Source: Bacillus sp. CH140a_4T
Lineage (GTDB): Bacteria > Bacillota > Bacilli > Bacillales > Bacillaceae_G
NCBI RefSeq assembly: GCF_008923725.1
Contig: NZ_WBPF01000013.1
Location: 868,001-932,000 of the forward strand
DNA length: 64,000 bases
Reading direction: 5' to 3'
Shown: one piece after another, positions 52,515 to 64,000 of the stretch
Numbering within the stretch: position 1 is the stretch's first letter
Layout of the letters: every line of letters starts with the position of its first letter
Notes under the pieces: generated by a model
The model's database searches: none
What the model saw: the letters and a program-made list of their open reading frames with translations, nothing else
What the model was told of the DNA's origin: nothing
Made by a program: the position numbers and the translations under genes

Positions 52515-54083
52515 TCACGCGTCTTTCCTATACACAATCTTTCCATCAATTACGGTCATTTCTGCTTGTACTTCTTTTATTTCTTCTGCCTCTATTTCAA
52601 ATATGTTTCGGTCTACTATCGTAAAGTCTGCCTCATATCCTTCTGCTATTTTTCCTCGCTTCGCTTCTTTTCCGATTGCATAGGCACTTCCTGTTGTAAA
52701 TAAAGAGACAGCCTCATATACTGTTAATCTTTCCTCTGGCATATAGCATACGCCGTCAATAAAACTTCTGCGTGTAACAGCACTATATATGCCTAAAAAC
52801 GGATTCACTTGTTCAATTGGTGCGTCAGATCCACCGTTGCAGTGTAATCCTGCTTCCAGTAACGTCTTCCAAGCATACGCATAACGAAGACGATGCTCAC
52901 CTAGCTTTTCAATGACTGACGGGAAATCTGATGAAACAAAGACCGGTTGTATATCAATAATGGCTTGCAAGTTTTTCATTCTCTCAATCAACTCTTCACG
53001 AGCAAGTTGACAATGAATAATGCGGTCACGTAATCCTTCTGCTGGTGGATATAATTCAAGTGCATCAATGACATATTCTAGCGATAAGTCACCGATTGTA
53101 TGAATCGCTACTGGCATATGTAAATCTCGTGCTTTTTTCACTAACTCTGTAAGCTCTTTGCGTGAGAAAATCGCAACTCCATTTGTTTCCTTCGCATCTT
53201 CATACGGTTCACTTAATAAAGCTGTTCTTCCGCCAAAAGAGCCATCAGAAAAAATTTTCATCGCCCCAAATTCAATATAATGCTCATTTTCATATTCTTT
53301 TCGTTCATGTGCTACTTCATGGTGAACGAGTAAATGTGCTTTAAATGGCATTTCCTTTATAACATGAGAAAAAGCATTGTGCGTTTTTCTAAAACCACCG
53401 TAATAATTTAAATCTTCCGTATGCCCGCCAACGAGTCCATATTGCCAGCAGTCTTTAATCGCTGTTTGCAGAGCTCTTTGTAAATAAGCTTCATCAATTT
53501 CTGGCTGCACATGTTTCATTAACTCTTGCCCTTGTTCATATAAAAGCCCTGTTAACATATTTGATGAATCCCGGCCGATTTTCCCGCCTTTCGGGTCTTG
53601 CGTCATTTCTGTTATGTTCGCTTCTTGCAATATGTATGAGTTCACCCATGTAACGTGGCGACACACTCGTTTTAATAAAATCGGATGTTCTTCAGAGATT
53701 TCATCTAGATCACGTACGTGAACTTGTTTTGTATCTGTAAAGTTATTTTCATTCCAGCCTTCTCCAATAATCCAAGAACCTTTTGGCGCTTCTTCTACTC
53801 GTTTCTGAACGAGAGTAAGCATCTCGCTATAAGATGTACAATTTGATAAATCTAGACGAAGTAACCTCTCCCCATGACCAATAAGATGCATATGACTATC
53901 AACGAGACCTGGGATCATAGTTTTCCCTTTTAAGTCACACAGCTTCACGTCTGAATATTTGCTTGCTAACTCTTCCTTACTTCCAGTATCAACAATCATG
54001 CCATTTTCAACATAAATGGCTTGTACTTTTTCATTCTCTTCTCGCATCGTATAAATGGTGCCGCCATACCAAATTTCTCCCAT
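52515..54083 (-). CDS. ytcJ: YtcJ-type metal-dependent amidohydrolase
   Basis: 522-residue amidohydrolase-superfamily enzyme of the YtcJ group. Metal motif VDSHMHLIGHG near residue 60, HTIGDLSLEYVIDALE (metal His) near 325 and GGSDAPIEQVNPFLGI (Asp) near 435; the small N- and C-terminal beta parts form the composite domain. Likely hydrolyses an N-acyl or cyclic amide. The natural substrate is unknown. ATG after AAAGGAG. Confidence 0.92.
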   Translation of the reverse strand: MGEIWYGGTIYTMREENEKVQAIYVENGMIVDTGSKEELASKYSDVKLCDLKGKTMIPGLVDSHMHLIGHGERLLRLDLSNCTSYSEMLTLVQKRVEEAPKGSWIIGEGWNENNFTDTKQVHVRDLDEISEEHPILLKRVCRHVTWVNSYILQEANITEMTQDPKGGKIGRDSSNMLTGLLYEQGQELMKHVQPEIDEAYLQRALQTAIKDCWQYGLVGGHTEDLNYYGGFRKTHNAFSHVIKEMPFKAHLLVHHEVAHERKEYENEHYIEFGAMKIFSDGSFGGRTALLSEPYEDAKETNGVAIFSRKELTELVKKARDLHMPVAIHTIGDLSLEYVIDALELYPPAEGLRDRIIHCQLAREELIERMKNLQAIIDIQPVFVSSDFPSVIEKLGEHRLRYAYAWKTLLEAGLHCNGGSDAPIEQVNPFLGIYSAVTRRSFIDGVCYMPEERLTVYEAVSLFTTGSAYAIGKEAKRGKIAEGYEADFTIVDRNIFEIEAEEIKEVQAEMTVIDGKIVYRKDA

Positions 54084-54133
54084 ATGCTCATCTCCTTTTC
54101 CCTTTAGTCTACGAAATTCGTTCGTATAAAAAA

Positions 54134-54160
54134 AGCACCATTTCGATTAAAAATGGTGCT
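54134..54160 (-). terminator. Terminator after VOC gene
   Basis: AGCACCATTT/AAATGGTGCT 10-bp stem with a 7-base loop and a run of T on the minus strand. Confidence 0.9.
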
Positions 54161-54170
54161 TTTCCAAAAA

Positions 54171-54602
54171 TTAATTTTGTTCAGTAGGATTCGTTGTAAT
54201 TTGCCATTCAATGCTAAATTTATCTTTTAGTTGTCCGTATGCTGGGCTCCAGAATGTTTCTTGAAGTGGCATAATAACTTCTCCACCTTCTTGTAACTTT
54301 TCGAATACTTCTTTCGCTTTTTCTGCATTACTAATTTGAATTGCAATTGTTACTTGAGATCCGATTGCTTGCCCTTGACCTGGGAATGTATCAGAAATCA
54401 TAAGTTTCGTATTACCAACTTGTAAAGTAGCATGGGCAACGCGCTCTTTTGCCTCAGCTGGAATTGGGTATTCTGGATTTTCAGGCATCTCACCAAAAGT
54501 TTGCATGATTTCTACTTTTGCATCTAACGCCTCTTTATAAAGTTGTACAGCCTCTTGTCCACCACCATCTAAAACTAAGTACGGATTAATACCTAAAATC
54601 AT
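54171..54602 (-). CDS. VOC-family PhnB-like protein
   Basis: 143-residue PhnB/3-demethylubiquinone-methyltransferase-like VOC protein: NPYLVLDGGGQEAVQLYKEALDAKV at the N terminus and PLQETFWSPAYGQLKDKFSIEWQI at the C terminus are characteristic. Despite the family name, these proteins are not proven methyltransferases. ATG preceded by AAAGAGGTG. Substrate unknown. Confidence 0.88.
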   Translation of the reverse strand: MILGINPYLVLDGGGQEAVQLYKEALDAKVEIMQTFGEMPENPEYPIPAEAKERVAHATLQVGNTKLMISDTFPGQGQAIGSQVTIAIQISNAEKAKEVFEKLQEGGEVIMPLQETFWSPAYGQLKDKFSIEWQITTNPTEQN

Positions 54603-54691
54603 ACGGACACCTCTTTTTTAATTTATAAAATCGAACTAATGTTCGTTTTTATCTTATCATTGTTTGCCATTTCATTCAACTATTTTCGAAA

Positions 54692-56278
54692 TTATTTTGA
54701 AGGAATCTCCATCTCTTGTTTTCTAAGTTCAATACGGCGAATTTTTCCAGAAATCGTTTTTGGTAGTTCATCTAAAAATTCAATTTTGCGAGGGTATTTA
54801 TATGGTGCAGTGAGTTCCTTGACGTGTTGTTGGAGTATTGGAATTAATGTTTCTTCGTTCTTTTCTATATTCTCTCTTAATACGATAAATGCCTTCACGA
54901 CACTTCCGCGAATTTCATCAGGACTTGCGACAACTGCGCACTCTCTTACGTAAGGATGTTTTACAAGCGCATCTTCGACTTCAAACGGTCCGATTGTATA
55001 ACCAGAGCTAATAATAATATCGTCTCCGCGTCCTTCAAACCAGAAATAGCCGTCTTCATCTTTCTTCGCTTTATCACCGGTAATATAATAATCACCGCGG
55101 AATTGCATCGCTGTGCGCTCATCGTCTTTATAATATTGTTTAAAGAGGGCTGGTGTTTCAATGTGAACAGCGATATCACCAACTTCTCCTATCTTTACCG
55201 GCATGCCTTCCTCATCTACAATATCAACGTGGTTGCCTGGTGTTGGTTTTCCCATTGATCCTGGTCTAATATCCATCCCTTTCATTACACCAACAAGCAA
55301 TGTATTTTCCGTTTGTCCATAGCCGTCTCTTACTGTAATATTAAAGTGCTTTTGGAACGTTTCAATGACTTCTCTATTTAACGGCTCACCTGCGGATACA
55401 GCGCTATGTAACGCCTCTAAATTGTATTCACTTAAGTCTTCTACCTTTGCCATTAATCTATACTCAGTCGGCGTACAACAAAGCACGTTCACCTTATTAT
55501 TATCTAATAAATTTAAATACGTTTTTGGTTCAAACTTACCGTGGTATACAAATCCTGTTGCGCCTGATCCGAGAGTTGCTACAAACGGGCTCCAAATCCA
55601 CTTCTGCCAACCTGGACTAGCTGTCGCCCACACAACATCATTCTCTTCAATTCCGAGCCAGTTTGGAGCGCTCGTACGTAAATGAGCATATGCCCATGCA
55701 TGTGTATGAACAACACCTTTTGGATTTCCTGTCGTCCCTGACGTGTAAGATAAAAAGACCATATCTTCTTTCTCTGTCTTCGCCATTTCTAACAGGTCAC
55801 TTTCTGTTTCTAACGCTGTTTTTAAATTAATCCATCCATCTACTGACCGCTCGCTCAGAACGAATTTTTGAAGAGATTCCATCGCTTCTATATCGTCAAA
55901 CTGTCCAATGTATGGCTCATAGCTTACGATTGCTTTTACTTCCCCGTGCCCAATGCGATATTCTATATCCTTTTTGCGCAACATTTCCGAACTCGGAATT
56001 ACGACAAATCCTGCTTTAATCGCAGCGATATACGTCATGTATGCTTCAATTAAACGCGGCATCATAATGAGGAGCTTGTCCCCTTTTTGCAGACCACTCT
56101 TTATAAAAGCGTTTCCAATTTTATTCGCACCTTTCATTAACTCAGCGTATGTAACTTCTCGTCTATTCCCTTTATCATCTTGCCAAATTAAAGCAAGCTT
56201 CTCTTCATCACCTGTATATTTCTCTATTTCAGAAACTAAATTATAAGACGCTGGCGCCAACAATTCTTCTCTCTTCAT
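54692..56278 (-). CDS. ytcI: Acyl-CoA synthetase (MbcS/YtcI type)
   Basis: 528-residue ANL-superfamily acyl-CoA ligase, activating a carboxylic acid with ATP and CoA. P-loop FLSYTSGTTGNPKGVVHTH, A5 motif DGYGQTENTL, A7 YYITGDKAKKDEDGYFWF, A8 GRGDDIIISSGYTIGP and the C-terminal lysine in KTISGKIRRIELR. The subgroup includes methylbutyryl-CoA/medium-chain synthetases and acetyl-CoA synthetase-like enzymes; the substrate may be a branched short-chain acid. ATG after GGAGGAGG. Followed by a VOC gene on the same strand, possibly co-transcribed. Confidence 0.92.
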   Translation of the reverse strand: MKREELLAPASYNLVSEIEKYTGDEEKLALIWQDDKGNRREVTYAELMKGANKIGNAFIKSGLQKGDKLLIMMPRLIEAYMTYIAAIKAGFVVIPSSEMLRKKDIEYRIGHGEVKAIVSYEPYIGQFDDIEAMESLQKFVLSERSVDGWINLKTALETESDLLEMAKTEKEDMVFLSYTSGTTGNPKGVVHTHAWAYAHLRTSAPNWLGIEENDVVWATASPGWQKWIWSPFVATLGSGATGFVYHGKFEPKTYLNLLDNNKVNVLCCTPTEYRLMAKVEDLSEYNLEALHSAVSAGEPLNREVIETFQKHFNITVRDGYGQTENTLLVGVMKGMDIRPGSMGKPTPGNHVDIVDEEGMPVKIGEVGDIAVHIETPALFKQYYKDDERTAMQFRGDYYITGDKAKKDEDGYFWFEGRGDDIIISSGYTIGPFEVEDALVKHPYVRECAVVASPDEIRGSVVKAFIVLRENIEKNEETLIPILQQHVKELTAPYKYPRKIEFLDELPKTISGKIRRIELRKQEMEIPSK

Positions 56279-56379
56279 ACAATATCCTCCTCCATTTCTA
56301 TGCCTCCCTTATATAATAAAGAATTTTCAGTTAATTTTGAACCCTCTTCTTTTGACAAATTTTTTATGTCTATGTCGAA

Positions 56380-56537
56380 ATAAAGTGAAACTTTAATCAG
56401 TGGGGGTTTTCTTCATCCCCCACTGATTATTAGCCCTCACCAATCGGACTTTTATGGGCAGTTGATCCCCCACCTAACTTCTTTGCTTTCGCTGAATTTT
56501 GAGGTGGGGGTCTTACTGCCCATTAAAGCGGGATAAA
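56380..56537 (+). repeat. bcr1-like repeat, best-preserved copy
   Basis: 158-bp element flanked by ATAAA on both sides. Hairpin A: AATCAGTGGGGG/CCCCCACTGATT; hairpin B: outer GGGCAGT/ACTGCCC and inner CCCCCACCT/AGGTGGGGG. Size, folding and TTTAT-type duplication fit bcr1, a repeat confined to the B. cereus group. It sits in the 328-base gap between the acyl-CoA synthetase and SASP genes, which otherwise holds the SASP terminator and no gene. Confidence 0.88.
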
Positions 56538-56560
56538 TGTATAATGTGCAAACAACAAAA

Positions 56561-56588
56561 AGAAAGAGCGGGAGAACCCGCTCTTTCT
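56561..56588 (-). terminator. SASP terminator
   Basis: AGAAAGAGCGGG/CCCGCTCTTTCT 12-bp stem with a 4-base loop and a T-run on the minus strand. Confidence 0.92.
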
Positions 56589-56606
56589 AAGCCATCATAT
56601 ATGGGA

Positions 56607-56801
56607 TTATTTTTGGAAACCGCCTAATTGTTGCTCAGCTAGTGAAACTAGACGTTTAGTAATTTCGCCACCAACAGAACCGTTAGCGCGAGCTGTTGCA
56701 TCAGCTCCAAGTTGAACACCAAACTCTTGAGCGATTTCGTATTTCATTTGATCTAATGCTGCTTGAGCACCAGATACTGCTAATTTATTTGTGCTTGCCA
56801 T
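56607..56801 (-). CDS. sspA: Alpha/beta-type small acid-soluble spore protein
   Basis: 64-residue SASP that coats DNA in the dormant spore and shields it from UV and heat. Contains the germination-protease cleavage site [10 protein letters not shown] (about 20-29) and the DNA-binding block [17 protein letters not shown]. Start follows AAGGAGG. Made in the forespore under sigma-G. It lies between the acyl-CoA synthetase gene and thiI, as sspA does in B. subtilis. Confidence 0.96.
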   Translation of the reverse strand: MASTNKLAVSGAQAALDQMKYEIAQEFGVQLGADATARANGSVGGEITKRLVSLAEQQLGGFQK

Positions 56802-56881
56802 GTTGTATCACCTCCTTGTGAGTATAGAGTGTGATAAACAACATGACTTCATACATATTTTAGATATGGTAATTTATGGTT

Positions 56882-58102
<1,221 letters not shown>

Positions 58103-59245
58103 TTACCTCATCACTTCATGTAATTTTGGCATCGTCTCTTTCACAATACCTTCAAATTGTTTTACTTCTTCCATCGTGTTTTCTGGTGCCAAACTAATGC
58201 GAATAGCACTTGCAGCAGCGGCATGCGGTACTCCCATTGACACTAACACTCTGCTCACTTCATTTGCTTTTGAAGAACAAGCAGACTTCGTCGATACATA
58301 TACACCGTGCTCTTCTAAAGCATGAACGACCACTTCTGGTTTTAAACCAACAAATGATACATTTAAAATGTGCGGTGCTGCATATGCAAGCGACGTATTG
58401 ATCGTTACATCTTCCATCTCTTTAAAGAAACGGACAAGCTCTGTTTGTAAATTGTGCAAATGAGCTATCTTTTCTTTCACTTGTTCCATTGTCATGCGAA
58501 GTGCTTTCACCATCGCTACAATGCCAGGTAAGTTTTCTGTACCAGAGCGATATTTAAGCTCTTGTTGACCACCTGATAAAATTGGATCTAACCTTACGCC
58601 ATCACGTACATAAAGAAGACCTGTTCCTTTTACACTGTGGAATTTATGTCCAGATATTGAGCAAAGATCAATATGAGAAGCATATAAATCAAGCGGTACT
58701 TTTCCTATCCCTTGTACATGGTCCACATGGAATCTTATTTTCGGATAGTTCGATAATAACGTTCCAATTTCAGCAACAGGCTGAATTGCTCCAGTCTCGT
58801 TGTTCACGTGAATAATTGACATAAGAATCGTATCTTCACGAAGTGCTCGTTTTACATCCTCTACCGATACAATACCATGCTCATTAACCGGTAAATATGT
58901 TACATCAAAACCGAGATCTTCTAATTGTTTATATGCTTCAAACACAGACGCGTGTTCAATATTTGTTGTAATGATATGTTTACCGCGCGAACGATTCCTC
59001 ATCGCTATTCCTTTAATCGCAAGGTTATTCCCTTCCGTTCCACCTGATGTGAAAATAATCTCAGAAGGTTTAACATGAAGAAGCTGCGCTGCAATCGTTC
59101 TTGATTGTGTTAATAGACGCTCTGCCTCTCCCCCAAGCGAATGAATAGAAGAAGGGTTTCCAAAATATTTTCCAGCAACCGTTACGTACGATTGAAGGGC
59201 TTCTGGATATGGCTTCGTCGTCGCACTATTATCAAAATAGATCAT
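58103..59245 (-). CDS. nifZ: Cysteine desulfurase (NifZ/IscS-like)
   Basis: 380-residue class V aminotransferase-like PLP enzyme that removes sulfur from cysteine and hands it to ThiI. PLP lysine in SISGHKFHSVKGTG (about 200), persulfide cysteine in STKSACSSKANEVS (about 325). The N-terminal MIYFDNSATTKPYPE is standard. Operon with thiI as in B. subtilis. ATG after GAAAGGGG. Confidence 0.95.
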   Translation of the reverse strand: MIYFDNSATTKPYPEALQSYVTVAGKYFGNPSSIHSLGGEAERLLTQSRTIAAQLLHVKPSEIIFTSGGTEGNNLAIKGIAMRNRSRGKHIITTNIEHASVFEAYKQLEDLGFDVTYLPVNEHGIVSVEDVKRALREDTILMSIIHVNNETGAIQPVAEIGTLLSNYPKIRFHVDHVQGIGKVPLDLYASHIDLCSISGHKFHSVKGTGLLYVRDGVRLDPILSGGQQELKYRSGTENLPGIVAMVKALRMTMEQVKEKIAHLHNLQTELVRFFKEMEDVTINTSLAYAAPHILNVSFVGLKPEVVVHALEEHGVYVSTKSACSSKANEVSRVLVSMGVPHAAAASAIRISLAPENTMEEVKQFEGIVKETMPKLHEVMR

Positions 59246-59404
59246 CGTTCATCCCCTTTCAGCGCTGTCACATCATATAATCATATCACAAATACGTGTC
59301 ATTACGCTAAGACTACTAAAAGGTTCCGTTATATTTTAAAACGAATAACCTTACTGTATTCCGCTATTCATTATAGCAACATCGCCCCTAAAATTACACA
59401 AAAA

Positions 59405-61210
<1,806 letters not shown>

Positions 61211-61336
61211 CTATATTTAACAACTAACAATGTACTAATCATACCATGTAATGGCTTGTTTTTGACCTAGTTTTTTTTAAAATTTCATGTTTCTTTCAAT
61301 GCAATTGTAATCTTTCTCAATCTTCTGCTTGCTCCT

Positions 61337-62176
61337 CTACCTATCCTCAAATGATTGTAGTAGCAGGTTCCCTTTCATATGAGATGCGAAATAAATTTTG
61401 CGCACAAGTGGTGGTTCAATAGAAATTGCATGCACATTTCCTTGCTTTACCGCTTGCTCTACTGACATTTCTGGAAGTAACGTAATACCAAGTCCAGCAC
61501 CGACCATCGCAAGCATCGGTTCTGCATAAGAAGTTTCAAATGCAATGATTGGTTTCGCACCTATCCCTTGAAACATATCCGTAATCATTTTCCTTACATC
61601 ACAAATTTCTGGATATACGATTAACTTTTCATTTTGCAAATCTTCCATCCGGATTACTATTTTCTCTTTATAAAGATGATTACTTGAAACTACACAAACA
61701 ATTTTTTCTTCTCGCATTTCTTTTATACACGTAGCGCCTTCTACTACTGAATCGACGAACATCGCTTCAATCTTCCGTTCTTTAAAGAGTCCCAGTAGTA
61801 CTTTCGTATGCTCAATTTTCCATTCTACTTCGAATCCGTCACCTAATATATCTTTACATTTTGATATGTAATGCGCTGCTAAACTTGGCAATATGCCTAT
61901 AGAAATTTTCCGCTTCTCTTGGAAATTCTTCATTTCGGCTTTCACTTCATGTATGTGTTCCAAAATGGGTAACATCCTTGTTATAAATAACTCTCCAGCC
62001 TCTGTTAACTCCACTCCTTGCGCGGAACGCTTAAGTAAAGTAACCTCTAAATCCGCTTCTAACCTTTGAATTTGCTTACTAAGCGCCGGTTGAGAAATAT
62101 GTAACAGCTTACTCGCCTTTGATAAACTTCGCGTATTCTTCACTTCAAGAAACGATCGTACTGCCTCCAAATCCAT
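61337..62176 (-). CDS. LysR-family transcriptional regulator
   Basis: 279-residue LysR-type regulator. The N-terminal winged helix (1-65) has SLSKASKLLHISQPALSKQIQRLE; the rest is the periplasmic-binding-protein-like effector domain. The start MDLEAVRSF follows AGAGGTG; a slightly longer start is less likely. It is divergent from an EamA transporter gene, so it probably controls that gene and itself from the 124-base gap, where AGTTATAACT (62197-62206) is a T-N11-A-like palindrome. Effector unknown. Confidence 0.9.
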   Translation of the reverse strand: MDLEAVRSFLEVKNTRSLSKASKLLHISQPALSKQIQRLEADLEVTLLKRSAQGVELTEAGELFITRMLPILEHIHEVKAEMKNFQEKRKISIGILPSLAAHYISKCKDILGDGFEVEWKIEHTKVLLGLFKERKIEAMFVDSVVEGATCIKEMREEKIVCVVSSNHLYKEKIVIRMEDLQNEKLIVYPEICDVRKMITDMFQGIGAKPIIAFETSYAEPMLAMVGAGLGITLLPEMSVEQAVKQGNVHAISIEPPLVRKIYFASHMKGNLLLQSFEDR

Positions 62177-62196
62177 CGTACACACCTCTAACAAAA

Positions 62197-62206
62197 AGTT
62201 ATAACT
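62197..62206. promoter_or_regulatory. Palindrome in the LysR/EamA intergenic region
   Basis: AGTTATAACT, within a longer A/T-rich dyad region between the two divergent genes. LysR proteins bind interrupted dyads of this sort; this is only a candidate. Confidence 0.3.
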
Positions 62207-62300
62207 GTCATAAAAAATCGATATTTCCTTCTATAAACAATTACTCTTTATACTTATTTCATCAACTTACTATAACGAAATGTAAAGGGGAAAGATACTC

Positions 62301-63245
62301 ATGGACAAAAAACAAATGCTACTCGGATCCCTCCTATGCTTACTTGCCGTAACTGCTTGGGGATTTATGTTTCCTGTCATGGCAAATGCCCTGCAGTTTA
62401 TCGATCCGTTCTTCTTCACAACTATCCGATACGGATCAGCAGCTATTATTTTTCTTATTTTTCTATTCATTACCGAAGGAAAAACTTCACTCCGCTTAGA
62501 AAAAAGAGCACTTTCGTTATTCTTTTACGGAACAGTCGGTTTCGCTGGATATGGTTTTCTCATTTTTTACGGCCAACAACTTGCCGGGCCTTCTGGGGCC
62601 ATCCATGCTGCGATGATTCAATCTCTTATGCCGCTCATCGCTTTATTATTGCAGTGGATAACAAAAAATAAGCGCCCACAAAACTACACATTCCTTTGTA
62701 TGTTCGTTGCATTGCTCGGTGTTATGCTTGTCATTTCAAAAGGAAATATTCACTTATTATTTGGAGCTGCCAGTCACCTCTCAACAAATATACTTATGCT
62801 ATGCGGTGTTACTTGCTGGGTCATTTACACGAACGGTGGTGCTCGTTTTCAATCTTGGTCACCACTCAGGTATACGACGTTAACTTGTTTATTTGGCTCG
62901 ATTTCACTCATCGTTATTGTCACTTTCTTCACTTATACAAACATCGTTACTGTACCGTCGTTACGTACAATTATGAACGTTCGTTTTGAACTCTTATATA
63001 TGTCAATTATTGCAGGTGTTATCGCTGTATTTTGCTGGAACACAGGAAATCGCTATATTTCATCTATTAACGGCATATTATTTATGAATTTAGTTCCTAT
63101 ACTTACACTTATCGGTTCCATCTTTCGAAGTTATACAGTCGACAAATTTGAAATTGCCGGAGCCTCCTTAACAATTATCGCGCTATTATGCAACAATGTA
63201 TGGCAAAGGAAAGAAAGCACAAAAATCCCCACCTCAGTTCGTTAG
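62301..63245 (+). CDS. EamA/DMT-family transporter
   Basis: 314-residue drug/metabolite transporter with ten predicted helices in two EamA repeats (about 8-140 and 155-300). Typical sequence: GTVGFAGYGFLIFYGQQLAGPSGAIHAAMIQSLMPLIALLL. Family members export amino acids, nucleosides or other metabolites; the substrate is unknown. ATG after AAAGGGG. Divergent from the LysR gene, likely its regulator. Confidence 0.9.
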   Translation: MDKKQMLLGSLLCLLAVTAWGFMFPVMANALQFIDPFFFTTIRYGSAAIIFLIFLFITEGKTSLRLEKRALSLFFYGTVGFAGYGFLIFYGQQLAGPSGAIHAAMIQSLMPLIALLLQWITKNKRPQNYTFLCMFVALLGVMLVISKGNIHLLFGAASHLSTNILMLCGVTCWVIYTNGGARFQSWSPLRYTTLTCLFGSISLIVIVTFFTYTNIVTVPSLRTIMNVRFELLYMSIIAGVIAVFCWNTGNRYISSINGILFMNLVPILTLIGSIFRSYTVDKFEIAGASLTIIALLCNNVWQRKESTKIPTSVR

Positions 63246-63257
63246 GTGGGGATTTTT
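63221..63257. terminator. Bidirectional terminator between EamA and RefZ-like genes
   Basis: AAAAATCCCCACCT and its exact complement, 14-bp arms with a 9-base loop. Both convergent stop codons are in or at the edge of the hairpin. Confidence 0.93.
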
Positions 63258-63895
63258 CACATATGAACAGCTCTTGGCAATTCATAGTACATATTCGTTA
63301 TACATAACGTTTGTTCCATCCATTGTTCAATTTCTTTCGTGTACATTTCTATGAAAAATGTCTCCGACGGAAAAGAATGCAGCACTTCTGATATATATTG
63401 CGGATATAAAAACGGCATATTCATCATGCCTTTTAATTGCGTCATAAACATTGTAAAAGATACCTTTTTAAATTCCTGCTTCATTTGTCCCTGCCTAATC
63501 ATTTGCTCTATATAATATCTTTCTTTAGAAAAGTAAATGGTCATCACTTCACGAATTAATGTCGTATCAAGTGAAAGCTCTCGGTAGAAGAAACGTGTCA
63601 GTTCCCTATTTTCAAATTGATATCGCAAAATCCCGCGCATCATTTGCACCATCACATCTTTAGCCGACAAATATTCTCTCTGTTCGAACGACATTTCAAT
63701 CACATGAATATACCCTTCTAAAAAGTCAGTAATAAGCTGCTCTAATAGGCCTTGCTTTCCAGCAAAATAATATGAAATATTCGCTACATTCACATCCGCT
63801 CGCTTTGCAATTTCTCGCACCGACGTTCCATCATAACCTTTCGTGTTAAACAACGATATTGCCGCATCAATTACTTTTTGTTTCGTCTGTTTCAT
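63257..63895 (-). CDS. refZ: TetR-family regulator, RefZ-like
   Basis: 212-residue TetR-type DNA-binding protein. N-terminal HTH (8-55) reads TKGYDGTSVREIAKRADVNVANISYYFAGKQGLLEQLI, very close to RefZ (YttP), which binds sites near the origin and affects FtsZ during sporulation. The ezrA neighbourhood also matches B. subtilis refZ. The start MKQTKQKVID has GAGGAAG upstream. A general TetR role remains possible; the call is based on HTH similarity and location. Confidence 0.8.
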   Translation of the reverse strand: MKQTKQKVIDAAISLFNTKGYDGTSVREIAKRADVNVANISYYFAGKQGLLEQLITDFLEGYIHVIEMSFEQREYLSAKDVMVQMMRGILRYQFENRELTRFFYRELSLDTTLIREVMTIYFSKERYYIEQMIRQGQMKQEFKKVSFTMFMTQLKGMMNMPFLYPQYISEVLHSFPSETFFIEMYTKEIEQWMEQTLCITNMYYELPRAVHM

Positions 63896-64000
63896 GCGCT
63901 CACTTCCTCTCACTGAACAGCTATAATTTAAATTTCTTGACTTTTAAGACAAATTCCTTTAATTTTCTATCGACAAAGTCATGTGAAATACATCGTATTT
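63896..64000. other. refZ upstream sequence
   Basis: A/T-rich 105 bases to the window edge. No ORF or hairpin found; the refZ promoter is expected here. Confidence 0.3.

Overview
The window is low-GC Firmicute chromosome, almost certainly from the Bacillus cereus group (cereus/anthracis/thuringiensis). The gene order is the Bacillus backbone around phoPR, mdh-icd-citZ, pyk-pfkA, accDA, dnaE, argGH, ackA, thiI and ezrA. The approximately 155 bp dispersed repeat present here in several copies looks like bcr1, a repeat specific to that group. I saw no rRNA, tRNA, CRISPR array, prophage or IS transposase. Most genes lie on the minus strand. The species cannot be fixed from this stretch alone.

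Layout. 1-7 kb: PhoPR two-component system (phoR runs off the left edge), small hypotheticals, a MaoC-like enzyme with a CcpA cre site, then mdh-icd-citZ. 7-10.5 kb: ytwI, divergent ytvI, fxsA, and repeat-rich gaps. 10.6-21 kb: central metabolism and lipid entry (pyk, pfkA, accA, accD), a FadR-type regulator with malic enzyme, and dnaE. 21-30 kb: sporulation membrane genes ytrH-ytrI, an orphan histidine kinase, nrnA, ytpI, a phosphotransferase, ytoI, ytkL and an M24 peptidase. 30-41 kb: an accessory-looking stretch of lipoproteins, small membrane proteins, acetyltransferases, a cupin, an XRE regulator with a membrane partner, ald, an SDR, a universal stress protein and the remnant of an anti-sigma gene. 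40.7-52.4 kb: argG-argH, small proteins, a YitT-family transporter behind a remarkable leader, an EcsC-like protein, a NUDIX hydrolase, ackA-ytxK-tpx-ytfJ-ytfI and NAD kinase. 52.5-64 kb: ytcJ, a VOC protein, acyl-CoA synthetase, an alpha/beta SASP, thiI-nifZ, ezrA, a divergent LysR/EamA pair and a TetR-family refZ-like gene.

How the genes work together. Glycolysis (pfkA, pyk), overflow metabolism (ackA), the lower TCA branch (citZ, icd, mdh), NADP-linked malate oxidation and malonyl-CoA supply (accDA) are clustered. Several genes support sporulation: ytrH, ytrI, ytvI, ytfJ, the SASP gene and possibly the orphan kinase. ThiI and the cysteine desulfurase form the tRNA thiolation pair.

The most unusual item is the approximately 480 bp leader of the YitT-family gene (about 44.40-44.88 kb). 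It holds three short peptide ORFs. Two of them share the pattern MIARR-x2-W-x3-D-x-SYT although their codons differ at synonymous sites. Each of the three ends in TAG-CGT and runs straight into inverted repeats that could pair in alternative ways, like several ermC-type attenuators in series. Also of note: tandem dyads at exactly 21 bp over the XRE promoter, a TGGTCTGACCA operator over the malic enzyme/FadR promoter, several bcr1 copies (one rearranged, one whose first hairpin has been rebuilt with flanking sequence), and a truncated anti-sigma pseudogene.
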